DNA of 64,000 nt from Lachnospiraceae bacterium UBA3689 (GTDB taxonomy: Bacteria > Bacillota > Clostridia > Lachnospirales > Lachnospiraceae), in NCBI GenBank assembly GCA_002371465.1, contig DFIU01000015.1, positions 91,568 to 155,567 of the forward strand, written 5' to 3'. Below, piece by piece: positions 17,580-24,775 of the stretch. Position numbers and translations under genes: made by a program. Under the pieces are notes generated by a model. That model was not told the DNA's origin. It saw only the letters and a program-made list of their open reading frames with translations, and did not search any database. Position 1 is the first letter of the stretch. Each line of letters starts with the position of its first letter.

Positions 17580-17712
17580 CTGAACTTAATTTTATAGATA
17601 GGCAGTCGGATAAGTTGTGACAGACGTTAATTCTATGGAGGGCGGGCGGACAAGTAGTGACAGACGTCAACTATATTGAGGAGTGGTCTTAAAGTAGTGA
17701 CAGGTATCATTT
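17566..17712 (+). repeat. four tandem degenerate 40-41-bp repeats with regulator sites
   Basis: Four units each carry (C/T)(A/T)AAG.(A/T)GTGAC followed by an AT-rich half and a G-rich segment. The GTGAC words start at 17576, 17617, 17657 and 17697, so the period is 41, 40 and 40 bp, close to four helical turns. Each contains a TGACA-N2-NTNA-type site: TGACT-GA-ACTTA, TGACA-GA-CGTTA, TGACA-GA-CGTCA and TGACA-GG-TATCA. The last site is centred 30.5 bp before TATACT (17734-17739). Confidence 0.7.
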
Positions 17713-17733
17713 TTATACAGGAGCGGTTAAACC

Positions 17734-17739
17734 TATACT
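17734..17739 (+). promoter_or_regulatory. -10 box of the D-lyxose isomerase promoter
   Basis: TATACT lies about 44 bases before the start codon. No -35 hexamer of quality precedes it; instead the last TGACA repeat sits at the activator position. Confidence 0.55.
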
Positions 17740-17782
17740 AAAAGGCAGGAATTTGCCGAATGAGAAAAAGGAGGTTAGCACA

Positions 17783-18466
17783 ATGAAACGTTCGGAGATT
17801 AATGCGGTGATCAAGGAGATGGAGGGGCTGATTGATCGGTACTCTTACTATCTGCCGCCTTTTGGCAGCTGGACCCCGGAAGACTGGCAGGATAAGGGCC
17901 ATGAGTATGATGAAATCCGGGATAACATGCTGGGCTGGGACATTACGGATTTCGGTCTGGGGGATTTTAACAAATGCGGGTTCGGTCTGTTCACGATTCG
18001 GAACGGCAATCAGCACAATCCCCGGTATAACAAGGTCTATGCGGAAAAATTCATCTTCATGAGGGATGATATGTACGCGCCCATGCACTATCACGGCTTT
18101 AAGTCGGAGGACATCATCAACCGCGGTGGGGGGACCCTTAAGATCCAGGTCTATCTGGACGATGGGCAGGGCGGTCTTTCGGAAAAGGAAGTGCCGGTGC
18201 AGTCCGACGGCCGCCGCTATAAAGTACCCGCAGGCTCTTTGATTGAGCTAAAGCCCGGACAGTCGATTACCATCTATCCCCATCTCTACCACAAATTTAT
18301 CGGCGTGCCGGGGACGGGCAGCATCCTGATCGGGGAGGTCTCCCAGTGCAACGATGACGAACATGATAACTTCTGGTATGACAAACGGGTGGGGCGCTTT
18401 CCGGCGATCGATGAGGATGAACCTGCTTATCGGCTGCTATGTAATGAATATCCGGCTGCCAGGTAA
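17783..18466 (+). CDS. D-lyxose ketol-isomerase
   Basis: The 227-residue protein matches the D-lyxose isomerase cupin family in length and motifs: FGSWTPEDW near the N-terminus, FIFMRDDMYAPMHYHGFKSEDIINRGGG with the metal-binding histidines, and YPHLYHKFIG with another. The enzyme interconverts D-lyxose and D-xylulose, and in many homologues D-mannose and D-fructose, using Mn2+. ATG 17783 follows AAAGGAGG. The gene stands alone behind an unusual four-fold repeat region and shares its operator type with the kinase/aldolase and importer operons, so it is very likely part of the same catabolic route. Confidence 0.92.
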   Translation: MKRSEINAVIKEMEGLIDRYSYYLPPFGSWTPEDWQDKGHEYDEIRDNMLGWDITDFGLGDFNKCGFGLFTIRNGNQHNPRYNKVYAEKFIFMRDDMYAPMHYHGFKSEDIINRGGGTLKIQVYLDDGQGGLSEKEVPVQSDGRRYKVPAGSLIELKPGQSITIYPHLYHKFIGVPGTGSILIGEVSQCNDDEHDNFWYDKRVGRFPAIDEDEPAYRLLCNEYPAAR

Positions 18467-18487
18467 AGTCAGCATGATAGTCAGTGG

Positions 18488-19582
18488 TCATCCCTGCAAC
18501 TTCTGATCCCCTGCCTTGACCCAGCCTGCCTTCATGCAGAGCTTGTTGATGATGGGGGAGAGGATTGCCGGCAGGATGAAGCTGATCAAAATGAGGCCGA
18601 TCCAGTCAAAGGCTGTGATGCCGGCTTTTGCTCCGCTTGCGGCATCGCTGACCCAGCCGGTGAAGACGCCGATCTGACCGACCAGACCGCAGGTTCCCAT
18701 GCCGGAGGAGACGGCAGCCCCGTTCATCTTCAGGCGGAAAATGCAGGTGGCGATAGGACCGGTGATGGCGGACGCCAGGGTCGGACCGATCCAGATCCGG
18801 GGATTTTTAACGATGTTGGGCATCTGCAGCATGGAAGTTCCCAGTCCCTGTGAGATGAGACCGCCGATACCATTTTCTTTAAAGGATTGGACGGCAAATC
18901 CGATCATCTGGGCGCAGCAGCCCGCGACAGCGGCGCCTCCTGCCAGCCCCGTCAGGTTGAGCGCCGCACAGATGGCTGCCGAGGAGATCGGAAGTGTCAG
19001 GGCGATGCCGACGATGACGGAGACAAGGATGCCCATGAGGAAGGGCTGCAGTTCAGTTGCCCACATGATCAGGCTTCCGACCTTAAGGGCAAGGGCTCCA
19101 AGCGGCGGCGCCCACCAGGCTGCAAGGGCTGCTCCGGCTCCGATGGTTGCCAGAGGCGTTACCAGAATATCAATCCGGGTTTCGCCTGCCACCATCTTTC
19201 CGATTTCAGCGGTTACGATCGCGACAAAGAGGACGGCAAGGGGACCGCCCGCTCCGCCCAGGGCGTTGGTGGCAAAGCCGACCGAAATAAGGGAAAAGAG
19301 GACCAGGGGCGGACACTGAAGGGCGCGACCGATCGCGACTGCCATAGCCGGACCGCTCATTGCCGTAGCAAGCCCTCCTACTGTATAGTCCGTACCGGCT
19401 ATCGTGGCGACCGTAGAGGTCAGGACGCCGATATGAAAGAGGGTGCCGATGGTATTGATGATGGTTCCGATCAGCAGAGAACAGAAGAGCCCCTGAGCCA
19501 TAGCGCCCAGGGCGTCGATCAGGTACCGCTTCACGGATATTTCAATGTTTTTACGTTTTAAAAATTGCTTGAATGCCGCCAT
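18488..19582 (-). CDS. PTS_EIIC_2-family membrane protein (PfoR-like)
   Basis: This 364-residue polytopic protein has ten or so helices rich in Gly and Ala (GGLATAMSGPAMAVAIGRAL, NALGGAGGPLAVLFVAIV, AAICAALNLTGLAGGAAVAGCCAQMIGFA). It resembles the PTS_EIIC_2 family that includes clostridial PfoR, whose members lack linked IIA/IIB domains. The start is placed at ATG 19582 because GGAGGA lies five bases upstream; a longer frame reading back to 19630 would run through the promoter and operator. The neighbouring 3H-domain repressor and the shared TGTCATGACA operator suggest uptake of a small metabolite, perhaps a pyridine vitamin, but the substrate is unknown. Confidence 0.75.
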   Translation of the reverse strand: MAAFKQFLKRKNIEISVKRYLIDALGAMAQGLFCSLLIGTIINTIGTLFHIGVLTSTVATIAGTDYTVGGLATAMSGPAMAVAIGRALQCPPLVLFSLISVGFATNALGGAGGPLAVLFVAIVTAEIGKMVAGETRIDILVTPLATIGAGAALAAWWAPPLGALALKVGSLIMWATELQPFLMGILVSVIVGIALTLPISSAAICAALNLTGLAGGAAVAGCCAQMIGFAVQSFKENGIGGLISQGLGTSMLQMPNIVKNPRIWIGPTLASAITGPIATCIFRLKMNGAAVSSGMGTCGLVGQIGVFTGWVSDAASGAKAGITAFDWIGLILISFILPAILSPIINKLCMKAGWVKAGDQKLQG

Positions 19583-19609
19583 ATCTTCCTCCGGGTTTGT
19601 CTTTATAGG

Positions 19610-19659
19610 TGTCATGACATCTGACAACACATTATAAAGACCTATGGGGTAGGCGTCAA
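19610..19659 (-). promoter_or_regulatory. promoter and palindromic operator of the PTS_EIIC_2 gene
   Basis: On the minus strand TTGACG (19659-19654), a 17-base spacer and TATAAT (19636-19631) form a near-consensus promoter. The palindrome TGTCATGACA (19610-19619) covers the early transcribed region, a position typical of repressor binding. The same ten bases occur just after the promoter of the adjacent repressor gene. Confidence 0.78.
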
Positions 19660-19873
19660 TGGTAAATATTGTTGAGTCGATTTTATAAAGGTATTTTTAA
19701 TTGATCCGATGAGAATGGTGGGGACCTTCTACGAAAGGTGGGTTAACCTTTTAAGATGTTAGACTGATCTTATGCGGCTTTTGAAGTGATCTTGTGTGAT
19801 TTTCAAATAGATCCTATGCGATCATTTATTGATCAATTATTGAGTTGATCCCTGTAATAATATTGAATGGACC
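19660..19873. other. AT-rich gap between the PTS_EIIC_2 gene and the repressor gene
   Basis: No gene is visible. The stretch repeats the word TGATC(C/T)T with variations (about six GATC words between 19700 and 19850), possibly a decayed low-complexity region. No clear terminator for the repressor gene was found. Confidence 0.3.
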
Positions 19874-20386
19874 TTAAGAGGGCAGGAGAATATGCAGGTC
19901 TTTGAGCCTTTCTTTAACTTTCCGGAAGGCTTCTCCAGAGGGGCATTCAATGGTATGGAGGTGGATGCCCTCTGTGAGCAGGGACAGGGGCTGGGCGGCG
20001 CTCTCCCGGCTCCGCTCTAAGTAACGGTCGACGTCGAAGCGGCTGGCAAGGGCGAGATTGCCGGTCAGCTGCCCATAGAGAGGATGTTCGACGATGACGT
20101 CCCGGATCAGGCAGCCCTGGTCGACGATGGCGTATAACTCGTCCCGCATCTGATCAGCAGTATGGCGGCAGGCGATGGTACAGATTTTGCCGATTGCCTG
20201 ACCGGGAATGATATAGCCGCGGGGCGTGGAAATGATATTTTGCCCCGAAGCCCGGAGCAGGGCGACGTCTCCGACGATGATCTGGCGGCTGACGGAGTAT
20301 TTTTGGGCAAAGGCCGAAGCGCTGATCGGCTGATCGGCATGTTTTAAATCCTCAAGTAAGTTTTGTCTGCGCGTTGAAGCTGTCAT
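19874..20386 (-). CDS. niaR: NiaR/YrxA-type transcription repressor (HTH_11 plus 3H domain)
   Basis: The protein of about 170 residues has an N-terminal winged helix-turn-helix (RRQNLLEDLKHADQPISASAFAQKYSVSRQ) followed by a 3H domain. That domain has conserved histidines at CRHTADQMRDEL, VIVEHPLYGQL and LLTEGIHLHTIE, the ligand- and metal-binding region of niacin-responsive repressors. NiaR represses NAD-precursor uptake and synthesis genes when nicotinic acid is present. ATG 20386 gives better spacing from AAGGAGG than ATG 20389. A TGTCATGACA palindrome follows its own promoter, implying autoregulation. Family assignment is confident; that the ligand is nicotinate is inferred from the family. 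Confidence 0.85.
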   Translation of the reverse strand: MTASTRRQNLLEDLKHADQPISASAFAQKYSVSRQIIVGDVALLRASGQNIISTPRGYIIPGQAIGKICTIACRHTADQMRDELYAIVDQGCLIRDVIVEHPLYGQLTGNLALASRFDVDRYLERSRESAAQPLSLLTEGIHLHTIECPSGEAFRKVKERLKDLHILLPS

Positions 20387-20416
20387 CATTTCCTCCTTTG
20401 AAGCCGTTCAGACACT

Positions 20417-20460
20417 TGTCATGACATTCTTACGATAGTACGGGAAGAGGGTTCTGTCAA
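20417..20460 (-). promoter_or_regulatory. promoter and palindromic operator of the NiaR-type gene
   Basis: On the minus strand TTGACA (20460-20455), 17 bases and TATCGT (20437-20432) form the promoter, and the perfect palindrome TGTCATGACA occupies 20417-20426. The identical palindrome sits in the same position relative to the promoter of the PTS_EIIC_2 gene. Confidence 0.78.
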
Positions 20461-20617
20461 AAGGATTTTCTTAAATCCGATCGGAAAAGCCCCAGGAGGG
20501 GAAAGGAAGGGAAGAGTTTAGGGAAGGCGATTAATTCAAGCCCAAAAGAGGACCTTGCCCGGATTTTGGGAAGTCCGTATAATAGGAAGTCGGTATACTG
20601 GGTACTTATGAGGAATG

Positions 20618-20639
20618 TTGACAATAAGGGAAAGATGAT
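20618..20639 (+). promoter_or_regulatory. possible promoter region of the DUF4317 gene
   Basis: Two candidates lie here. TTGACA begins near 20618 with TAAAAT about 15 bases later, directly before the hexanucleotide repeat. Further upstream TTGCCC and TATAAT are spaced by 17 bases (about 20555-20583). Either would put the repeat in or at the start of the 5' untranslated region. Confidence 0.4.
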
Positions 20640-20648
20640 AAAATCCTG

Positions 20649-20714
20649 AAAGCCAAAGCCAAAGCCAAAGCCAAAGCCAAAGCCAAAGCCAAAGCCAAAG
20701 CCAAAGCCAAAGCC
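20649..20714 (+). repeat. hexanucleotide microsatellite (AAAGCC) x 11
   Basis: Eleven perfect copies of AAAGCC run without interruption for 66 bases, ending 27 bases before the DUF4317 start codon. It is not translated in any frame linked to the gene. Such tracts expand and contract by slipped-strand copying and could change leader length. Confidence 0.95.
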
Positions 20715-20741
20715 AATATTTGATAAAGTCAGGGGAATTAA

Positions 20742-21917
20742 ATGGAAAAATCAGATGTAAAAGAGATCCGGAAAGCAGTCAAGGCAAAGGAGAGCGTCAT
20801 TGACTGGGTTTACGGGCTCTATGTGAGTTCGGAAAATGAGATCGTCTGGGAACATACGGACTATTTAAGAGATATGGAAGAGGCGGAGCGTTTCCGCCAC
20901 ATGACCATGTTTTCAAAGGTCCTAAGTCCTCATTTCGGCAGGGATTCCTTCCCGCTTTTGATCACCGGTCAGCAGGACCTGCTGCTCTCTCTTAGAGTTG
21001 AAAAACGGGTAACAGAGGATTTTAGTCAGTTCAGGGATCTGCTTTTAAGCACCTATGTGCATACCGATCCCTACTATGCGACACTGACCCGGATTATTTA
21101 TGACGTTCCGGTCAAGACCAAGGACAAGCTGTCGCTCGACGATTCTGAATTCGTCTATGAGGCGCTGCTCTTTTGTATCTGCCCGGCCAAGCTCTCAACC
21201 CCCGCGCTGGGTCTTAAGGACGATAAGGTCGCGGAACTGGACCGGAGGTGGACGATCGGAAATCCCAGATGCGGCTTCCTCTACCCCGCCTTTGACGGTC
21301 GGATGGAGGACCGGAACGAGACCCTGATTCACAGTACAGAGCCCGATACCGAGGATTTCATCAATAAGCTCTTTGTTCCCGCAGACGGTGTGCAGCCGGT
21401 CGGTCCCAAGGCGCAGAAAAATTTATTTTCCGATCTGTTGAGCCGCATGGACATCGGAATTACGGATGCCGCTGCCATTTCCGAAGGAATCCTGGATCAT
21501 GCGGCGGAAGAGGAGGCAGGGGACCTGCTTGATGCAGGGGACGTCAGCCGGATTGCGGAAGCGGCGGGAGTCAGGCTTGATGAGGAGAAGCTGCAGGAAG
21601 CCTATCAGGAGGCGATCGGCACTGTGCCGATCAGCGTCGATGCCCTGGCGGATAAGAATATTGTCGTCAAGACGGACGCCGCTGCCATCAAACTTCCGGC
21701 AGATAAGGCACAGCTGATTGAAACCAGAACAATAGACGGGCGGGATTATATTCTGATCCCGGCGGACGGCTCGATCGAAGTCAACGGCATGAGTGTGTCC
21801 GCAATGAGCCTCTTAAAGGAAAATGGCGTCAAAAACGACCATGAAGGAAGGGAAGAGGAGATTGAAGAGGATTTTCTTTCGGAAGAAGACCTGCCGGAGG
21901 GCAATCAGTTGATCTGA
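20742..21917 (+). CDS. DUF4317 family protein
   Basis: The 391-residue cytoplasmic protein matches the Firmicute DUF4317 family: it opens with KSDVKEIRKAVK, has the central segment TLTRIIYDVPVKTKDKLSLDDSEFVYEALLFCICPAKLS and the GNPRCGFLYPAFDGRMEDRNE motif. The C-terminal quarter is strongly acidic. There is no signal peptide or membrane helix. The function of the family is not known to me. ATG 20742 follows AGGGGAATTAA. Its expression may depend on the AAAGCC repeat length just upstream. The gene 28 bases downstream may be co-transcribed. Confidence 0.82.
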   Translation: MEKSDVKEIRKAVKAKESVIDWVYGLYVSSENEIVWEHTDYLRDMEEAERFRHMTMFSKVLSPHFGRDSFPLLITGQQDLLLSLRVEKRVTEDFSQFRDLLLSTYVHTDPYYATLTRIIYDVPVKTKDKLSLDDSEFVYEALLFCICPAKLSTPALGLKDDKVAELDRRWTIGNPRCGFLYPAFDGRMEDRNETLIHSTEPDTEDFINKLFVPADGVQPVGPKAQKNLFSDLLSRMDIGITDAAAISEGILDHAAEEEAGDLLDAGDVSRIAEAAGVRLDEEKLQEAYQEAIGTVPISVDALADKNIVVKTDAAAIKLPADKAQLIETRTIDGRDYILIPADGSIEVNGMSVSAMSLLKENGVKNDHEGREEEIEEDFLSEEDLPEGNQLI

Positions 21918-21945
21918 TTGAATCATCTGAAAGAAGGAGGGAGAG

Positions 21946-23286
21946 ATGAATCGCCAAATACGAAAGAGGCTCGGGATAGTCGGAGCGTTTCTTATTCTTG
22001 TCCTTTTTGCTGGGGCAGCCATCTGTTCTTTTAAGATGAGCAGAACAGCTAAAAGACAGGGAGCGGATGGGCAGCCGGTTGCCATCCTCCGTCTTTATAA
22101 TCCGGACAGCGGAGAGTATTTTTATACGAAAGATGTGAAGGAGTGGAGCAGCCTGCTCGGAAGCGGTTGGCAGGCGGATGGAGTCGGCTGGTATGCGCCG
22201 AAGAAATCAAATTCACCGGTCTATCAGCTGAACAATCCCAAAAGGGGCGGTCATCGCTATACGCTAAGCAAAGTAAAACGAAATCTGCTGATGCTGACAG
22301 GATGGCAGTATGAGGGCATCAGTTGGTATTCATCTGACGACAAAGCTGTCCCCATTTATCGTCAGGTCAATCCGAATGGAAACGTAAACTTTTATCATTT
22401 TACCGATCAGAAACAGGAGGCAGAGAGTCTGAAGCAGTCCGGCTGGAAATCTAAGCGCACAGCCTGGTACGGCATGCAGGGGGGACAAAAGACCTGGATC
22501 GGAGAACAATATTCCTTGGTTCCCAAGCTGAACGGGATGTTTTATTCGATCTCAGACCCTTATGGAAAACTGGTCCTTGTGGATGGCGGCTGGGATGGAG
22601 AGAATGCCCAGCGGGTGCTTGAAGTTATCCGGGCTCATCAAAACCATGTCTCAGCCTGGATCGTAACGCATCCCCACCCGGATCATGTGAGGGCCTTGAA
22701 TGAGATATTGAGGACGCATCCGGAAGTTCAGATTGATACAATCTATGCTCCGAACGTAAATCAGAAACGATATGAGGAGACCGCCCGGGACTATGACGAC
22801 TACCCTGCCTATATGGACTTTTTAAAAGAGACAGCGGGACACAAGGTTGTTTATCTGAAAGAAAATGATACCCTGGATCTGCTGGACGGTCTTAAGATGA
22901 AAGTGTTCAGCGCCTGGGATGCAACGACCGATACCTTTTCCCACGATCTCTGCAACCTGGGCAGCCTGATGTTTAAACTGACGGGCGGGAATAAGTCGAT
23001 CCTCTTTTGCGGGGATACCCATAGAAGTATGGAAAGAAAGGTTTTAGAGGCTCATGGGGATGAGCTGGGGGCGGAATATTTGCAGACTGCCCATCATGGC
23101 AACAACGGACTTTCACTCAATTTTTACGACCATGTTCATCCGGAAGTTGCTTTTATGGATTCCCAGGATACCGTAGCGCGAAGTACAACCAGCGGTTTTA
23201 AAGGCTATCAGGTCAATCTGTATTTTGTAAGAAAAGGGGTGACAGTCAATACATATTCCGATGGGGATTATGTGTTTGTTTTATAA
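21946..23286 (+). CDS. membrane-anchored metallo-beta-lactamase-fold hydrolase with DUF5648-like repeats
   Basis: The 446-residue protein has an N-terminal anchor helix (about 9-29). Three repeats of about 42 residues follow (about 45-172), each ending in a GW..(D/E)G..WY-type core, as in YNPDSGEYFYT, NNPKRGGHRYT and VNPNGNVNFYHF. These resemble the DUF5648 cell-surface repeat. The rest is a metallo-beta-lactamase fold with the metal motif HPHPDH, a later GDTH and AHHG, close to the ComEC-type hydrolase domain. It probably acts outside the membrane on nucleic acid or another phosphodiester, with the repeats binding wall polymers. The substrate is unknown. Confidence 0.8.
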   Translation: MNRQIRKRLGIVGAFLILVLFAGAAICSFKMSRTAKRQGADGQPVAILRLYNPDSGEYFYTKDVKEWSSLLGSGWQADGVGWYAPKKSNSPVYQLNNPKRGGHRYTLSKVKRNLLMLTGWQYEGISWYSSDDKAVPIYRQVNPNGNVNFYHFTDQKQEAESLKQSGWKSKRTAWYGMQGGQKTWIGEQYSLVPKLNGMFYSISDPYGKLVLVDGGWDGENAQRVLEVIRAHQNHVSAWIVTHPHPDHVRALNEILRTHPEVQIDTIYAPNVNQKRYEETARDYDDYPAYMDFLKETAGHKVVYLKENDTLDLLDGLKMKVFSAWDATTDTFSHDLCNLGSLMFKLTGGNKSILFCGDTHRSMERKVLEAHGDELGAEYLQTAHHGNNGLSLNFYDHVHPEVAFMDSQDTVARSTTSGFKGYQVNLYFVRKGVTVNTYSDGDYVFVL

Positions 23287-23314
23287 AAATAGCAGAGCGC
23301 TGCTCCTGAATATA

Positions 23315-23357
23315 AGACCCTGACCGAACGAAATGTTTTCGATCAGGGTCTGTTTTT
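23315..23357 (+). terminator. intrinsic terminator after the metallo-hydrolase gene
   Basis: AGACCCTGA and TCAGGGTCT pair around a 19-base loop and are followed by TG and five T residues. The right arm overlaps the stop codon region of the convergent small gene. Confidence 0.82.
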
Positions 23358-23678
23358 GAGGTGTTCAATCATCTTCCAGTTACAGCACTGACAATCAAGT
23401 GCCATAAAAGCAAAGAGATGTCTGATCTCATGATCCTCCATGGTCAGAAGAAGCAAAACATTTTCACCGACCTGGTTCAAGTTTAATGCAGTGAGGAGGG
23501 GCAGGGGCAGGACCAGGTTGCAGTCAGTATATTCCGAAACAAAGAGCAGGTGGTCCTGTTTTAAAATCAAAGTTCCAAAGAGTCCTCCGCTTACGGTCGC
23601 CGGGGCAGCCATATAAATTCCGGCTGGCGGTACGGTTCTTCTATGGGAGCTGCCCGAGTGACCGTTTAGATGCCTCAT
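23343..23678 (-). CDS. small hypothetical protein coupled to an XRE regulator
   Basis: The 111-residue protein starts inside the last codons of the XRE regulator gene (ATGA overlap at 23675-23678), showing translational coupling. It has no signal peptide or membrane helix. The middle (LFVSEYTDCNLVLPLPLLTALNLNQVGENVLLLL) is hydrophobic and beta-like, and the C-terminus has a CQCC cluster. I do not recognise a family. Coupling to a DNA-binding protein suggests a co-regulator or the toxin-like half of a two-gene module; neither is established. Confidence 0.55.
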   Translation of the reverse strand: MRHLNGHSGSSHRRTVPPAGIYMAAPATVSGGLFGTLILKQDHLLFVSEYTDCNLVLPLPLLTALNLNQVGENVLLLLTMEDHEIRHLFAFMALDCQCCNWKMIEHLKNRP

Positions 23679-24136
23679 GGCAGATCCTCGTCATCAATCT
23701 TAAGAGGAAGATCAGTCTGGGGATGATCGGCAATCTGATCGAAAGATTCGGTTTCTGAACCCATGGGACGGGAGAGGACACGGGAATAGTAACTATCCTC
23801 GGGGATATATTCCCTCGCCAGTTTTGCGGAAGCCCGCATATAGTCCTTTTGAGTCGAGCTCATATTTTCGACCGAGTGAACGATATCATCGATGTCGGAT
23901 TCTGACGCATTGCCCAGGATGATCGTATCCGTGGAAATATTGAGGCATTTACAGATCCGACGGATTAGTTCCACAGAAAAATTCATCCTGCCGGTTTCCA
24001 ATTTTGAAATTGTCTGTGCGGAAACTCCGATTCGCTCCGCAAGCTGAAATTGTTTCAGCCCGACCCGTTCTCTTTGAGCCTTCAGTCTGATTCCGTAATC
24101 GATTCGATCGGTCTGGATTTTCTTTCCTCTAGCCAC
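23675..24136 (-). CDS. XRE-family transcriptional regulator
   Basis: The protein has a Cro/CI-type helix-turn-helix near the N-terminus (IRLKAQRERVGLKQFQLAERIGVSAQTISKLETGRMN) followed by a 90-residue acidic tail without a recognised domain. Start: GTG 24136 follows GCAGGAG at good spacing and gives 153 residues; GTG 24157 in the same frame would add seven residues but lacks a ribosome site. It overlaps the downstream small gene by four bases. It probably regulates its own two-gene unit and lies at the edge of the AT-rich mobile island. Confidence 0.85.
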   Translation of the reverse strand: MARGKKIQTDRIDYGIRLKAQRERVGLKQFQLAERIGVSAQTISKLETGRMNFSVELIRRICKCLNISTDTIILGNASESDIDDIVHSVENMSSTQKDYMRASAKLAREYIPEDSYYSRVLSRPMGSETESFDQIADHPQTDLPLKIDDEDLP

Positions 24137-24350
24137 AACTTTCTCCTGCTTTAACACATACTTGCTATAAAGAAGTATGCAACAAAAGGGAAGGGGATGC
24201 CATATAATTAAGCGATTATTTTACATGTAATTATAGGATTGATTTGGAGTTTAGAATGATAAATTTTAATTTTAATACTCTATAAAATCAAACGTGGCAT
24301 TAACTATGGTTGGAATACATGTTAAAACACATATGAAAGCAAGCCTTAGC

Positions 24351-24530
24351 AGTCACTCATCAGAGACAGCCAAGCTCAACGAGTTGAAAACGTATTATTA
24401 TTTCAAGCATCTCCTGACGGAGCTCCCGAACTGTTGTGATGAAAACGGAAATATAGAACCTGCCGACCTCGACTATCTGATGCCCTGGTCAGAGTCGTTA
24501 CCGGCCGAATGTAGGAAACAATGGGGCTGA
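24351..24530 (+). pseudogene. IS66-family transposase remnant (C-terminus)
   Basis: The last 60 codons encode SSETAKLNELKTYYYFKHLLTELPN and LDYLMPWSESLPAECRK, the conserved C-terminal end of the IS66 transposase. Nothing of the catalytic DDE domain precedes it; the frame upstream is unrelated AT-rich sequence. It is a decayed insertion-sequence end and marks the left part of the accessory island. Confidence 0.82.
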
Positions 24531-24775
24531 TTCCAGCGGCGTTTATGTTACCCATTGACGGGTGTTTTGACGTTTACGAGGTTACTATTCATAGTCAATG
24601 TTAATTGATTTTTATTGGCTCAGAGTTTTTTTGGACCTATTTTGCTCATTTTTTTGAGGTAAACGATTCGTCGACCTTGTAAGCCTTTACATTTCTTTAT
24701 ATACATTCCTATGATTAAATCATAACAATTATTCATCCATTTCTTATCATTGCTTATTGTAGGAGGATTAATCAA
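24531..24775. other. AT-rich gap before the secreted-protein gene
   Basis: No reading frame or known RNA is visible. It is markedly more AT-rich than the flanks and ends with a strong ribosome site, AGGAGG (24761-24766), for the broken gene that follows. Confidence 0.4.

Noticed and set aside
19610..20426. TGTCATGACA as the same operator as the TGACA-N2-TGTCA sites of the sugar module
   Set aside because: The half-sites are in the opposite order and without spacer, and they lie at the transcription start rather than near -42, so a different regulator is expected.
20649..20714. AAAGCC tract as a CRISPR array or coding repeat
   Set aside because: The units are six bases without spacers, and no frame through the tract is joined to a start codon and the next gene.
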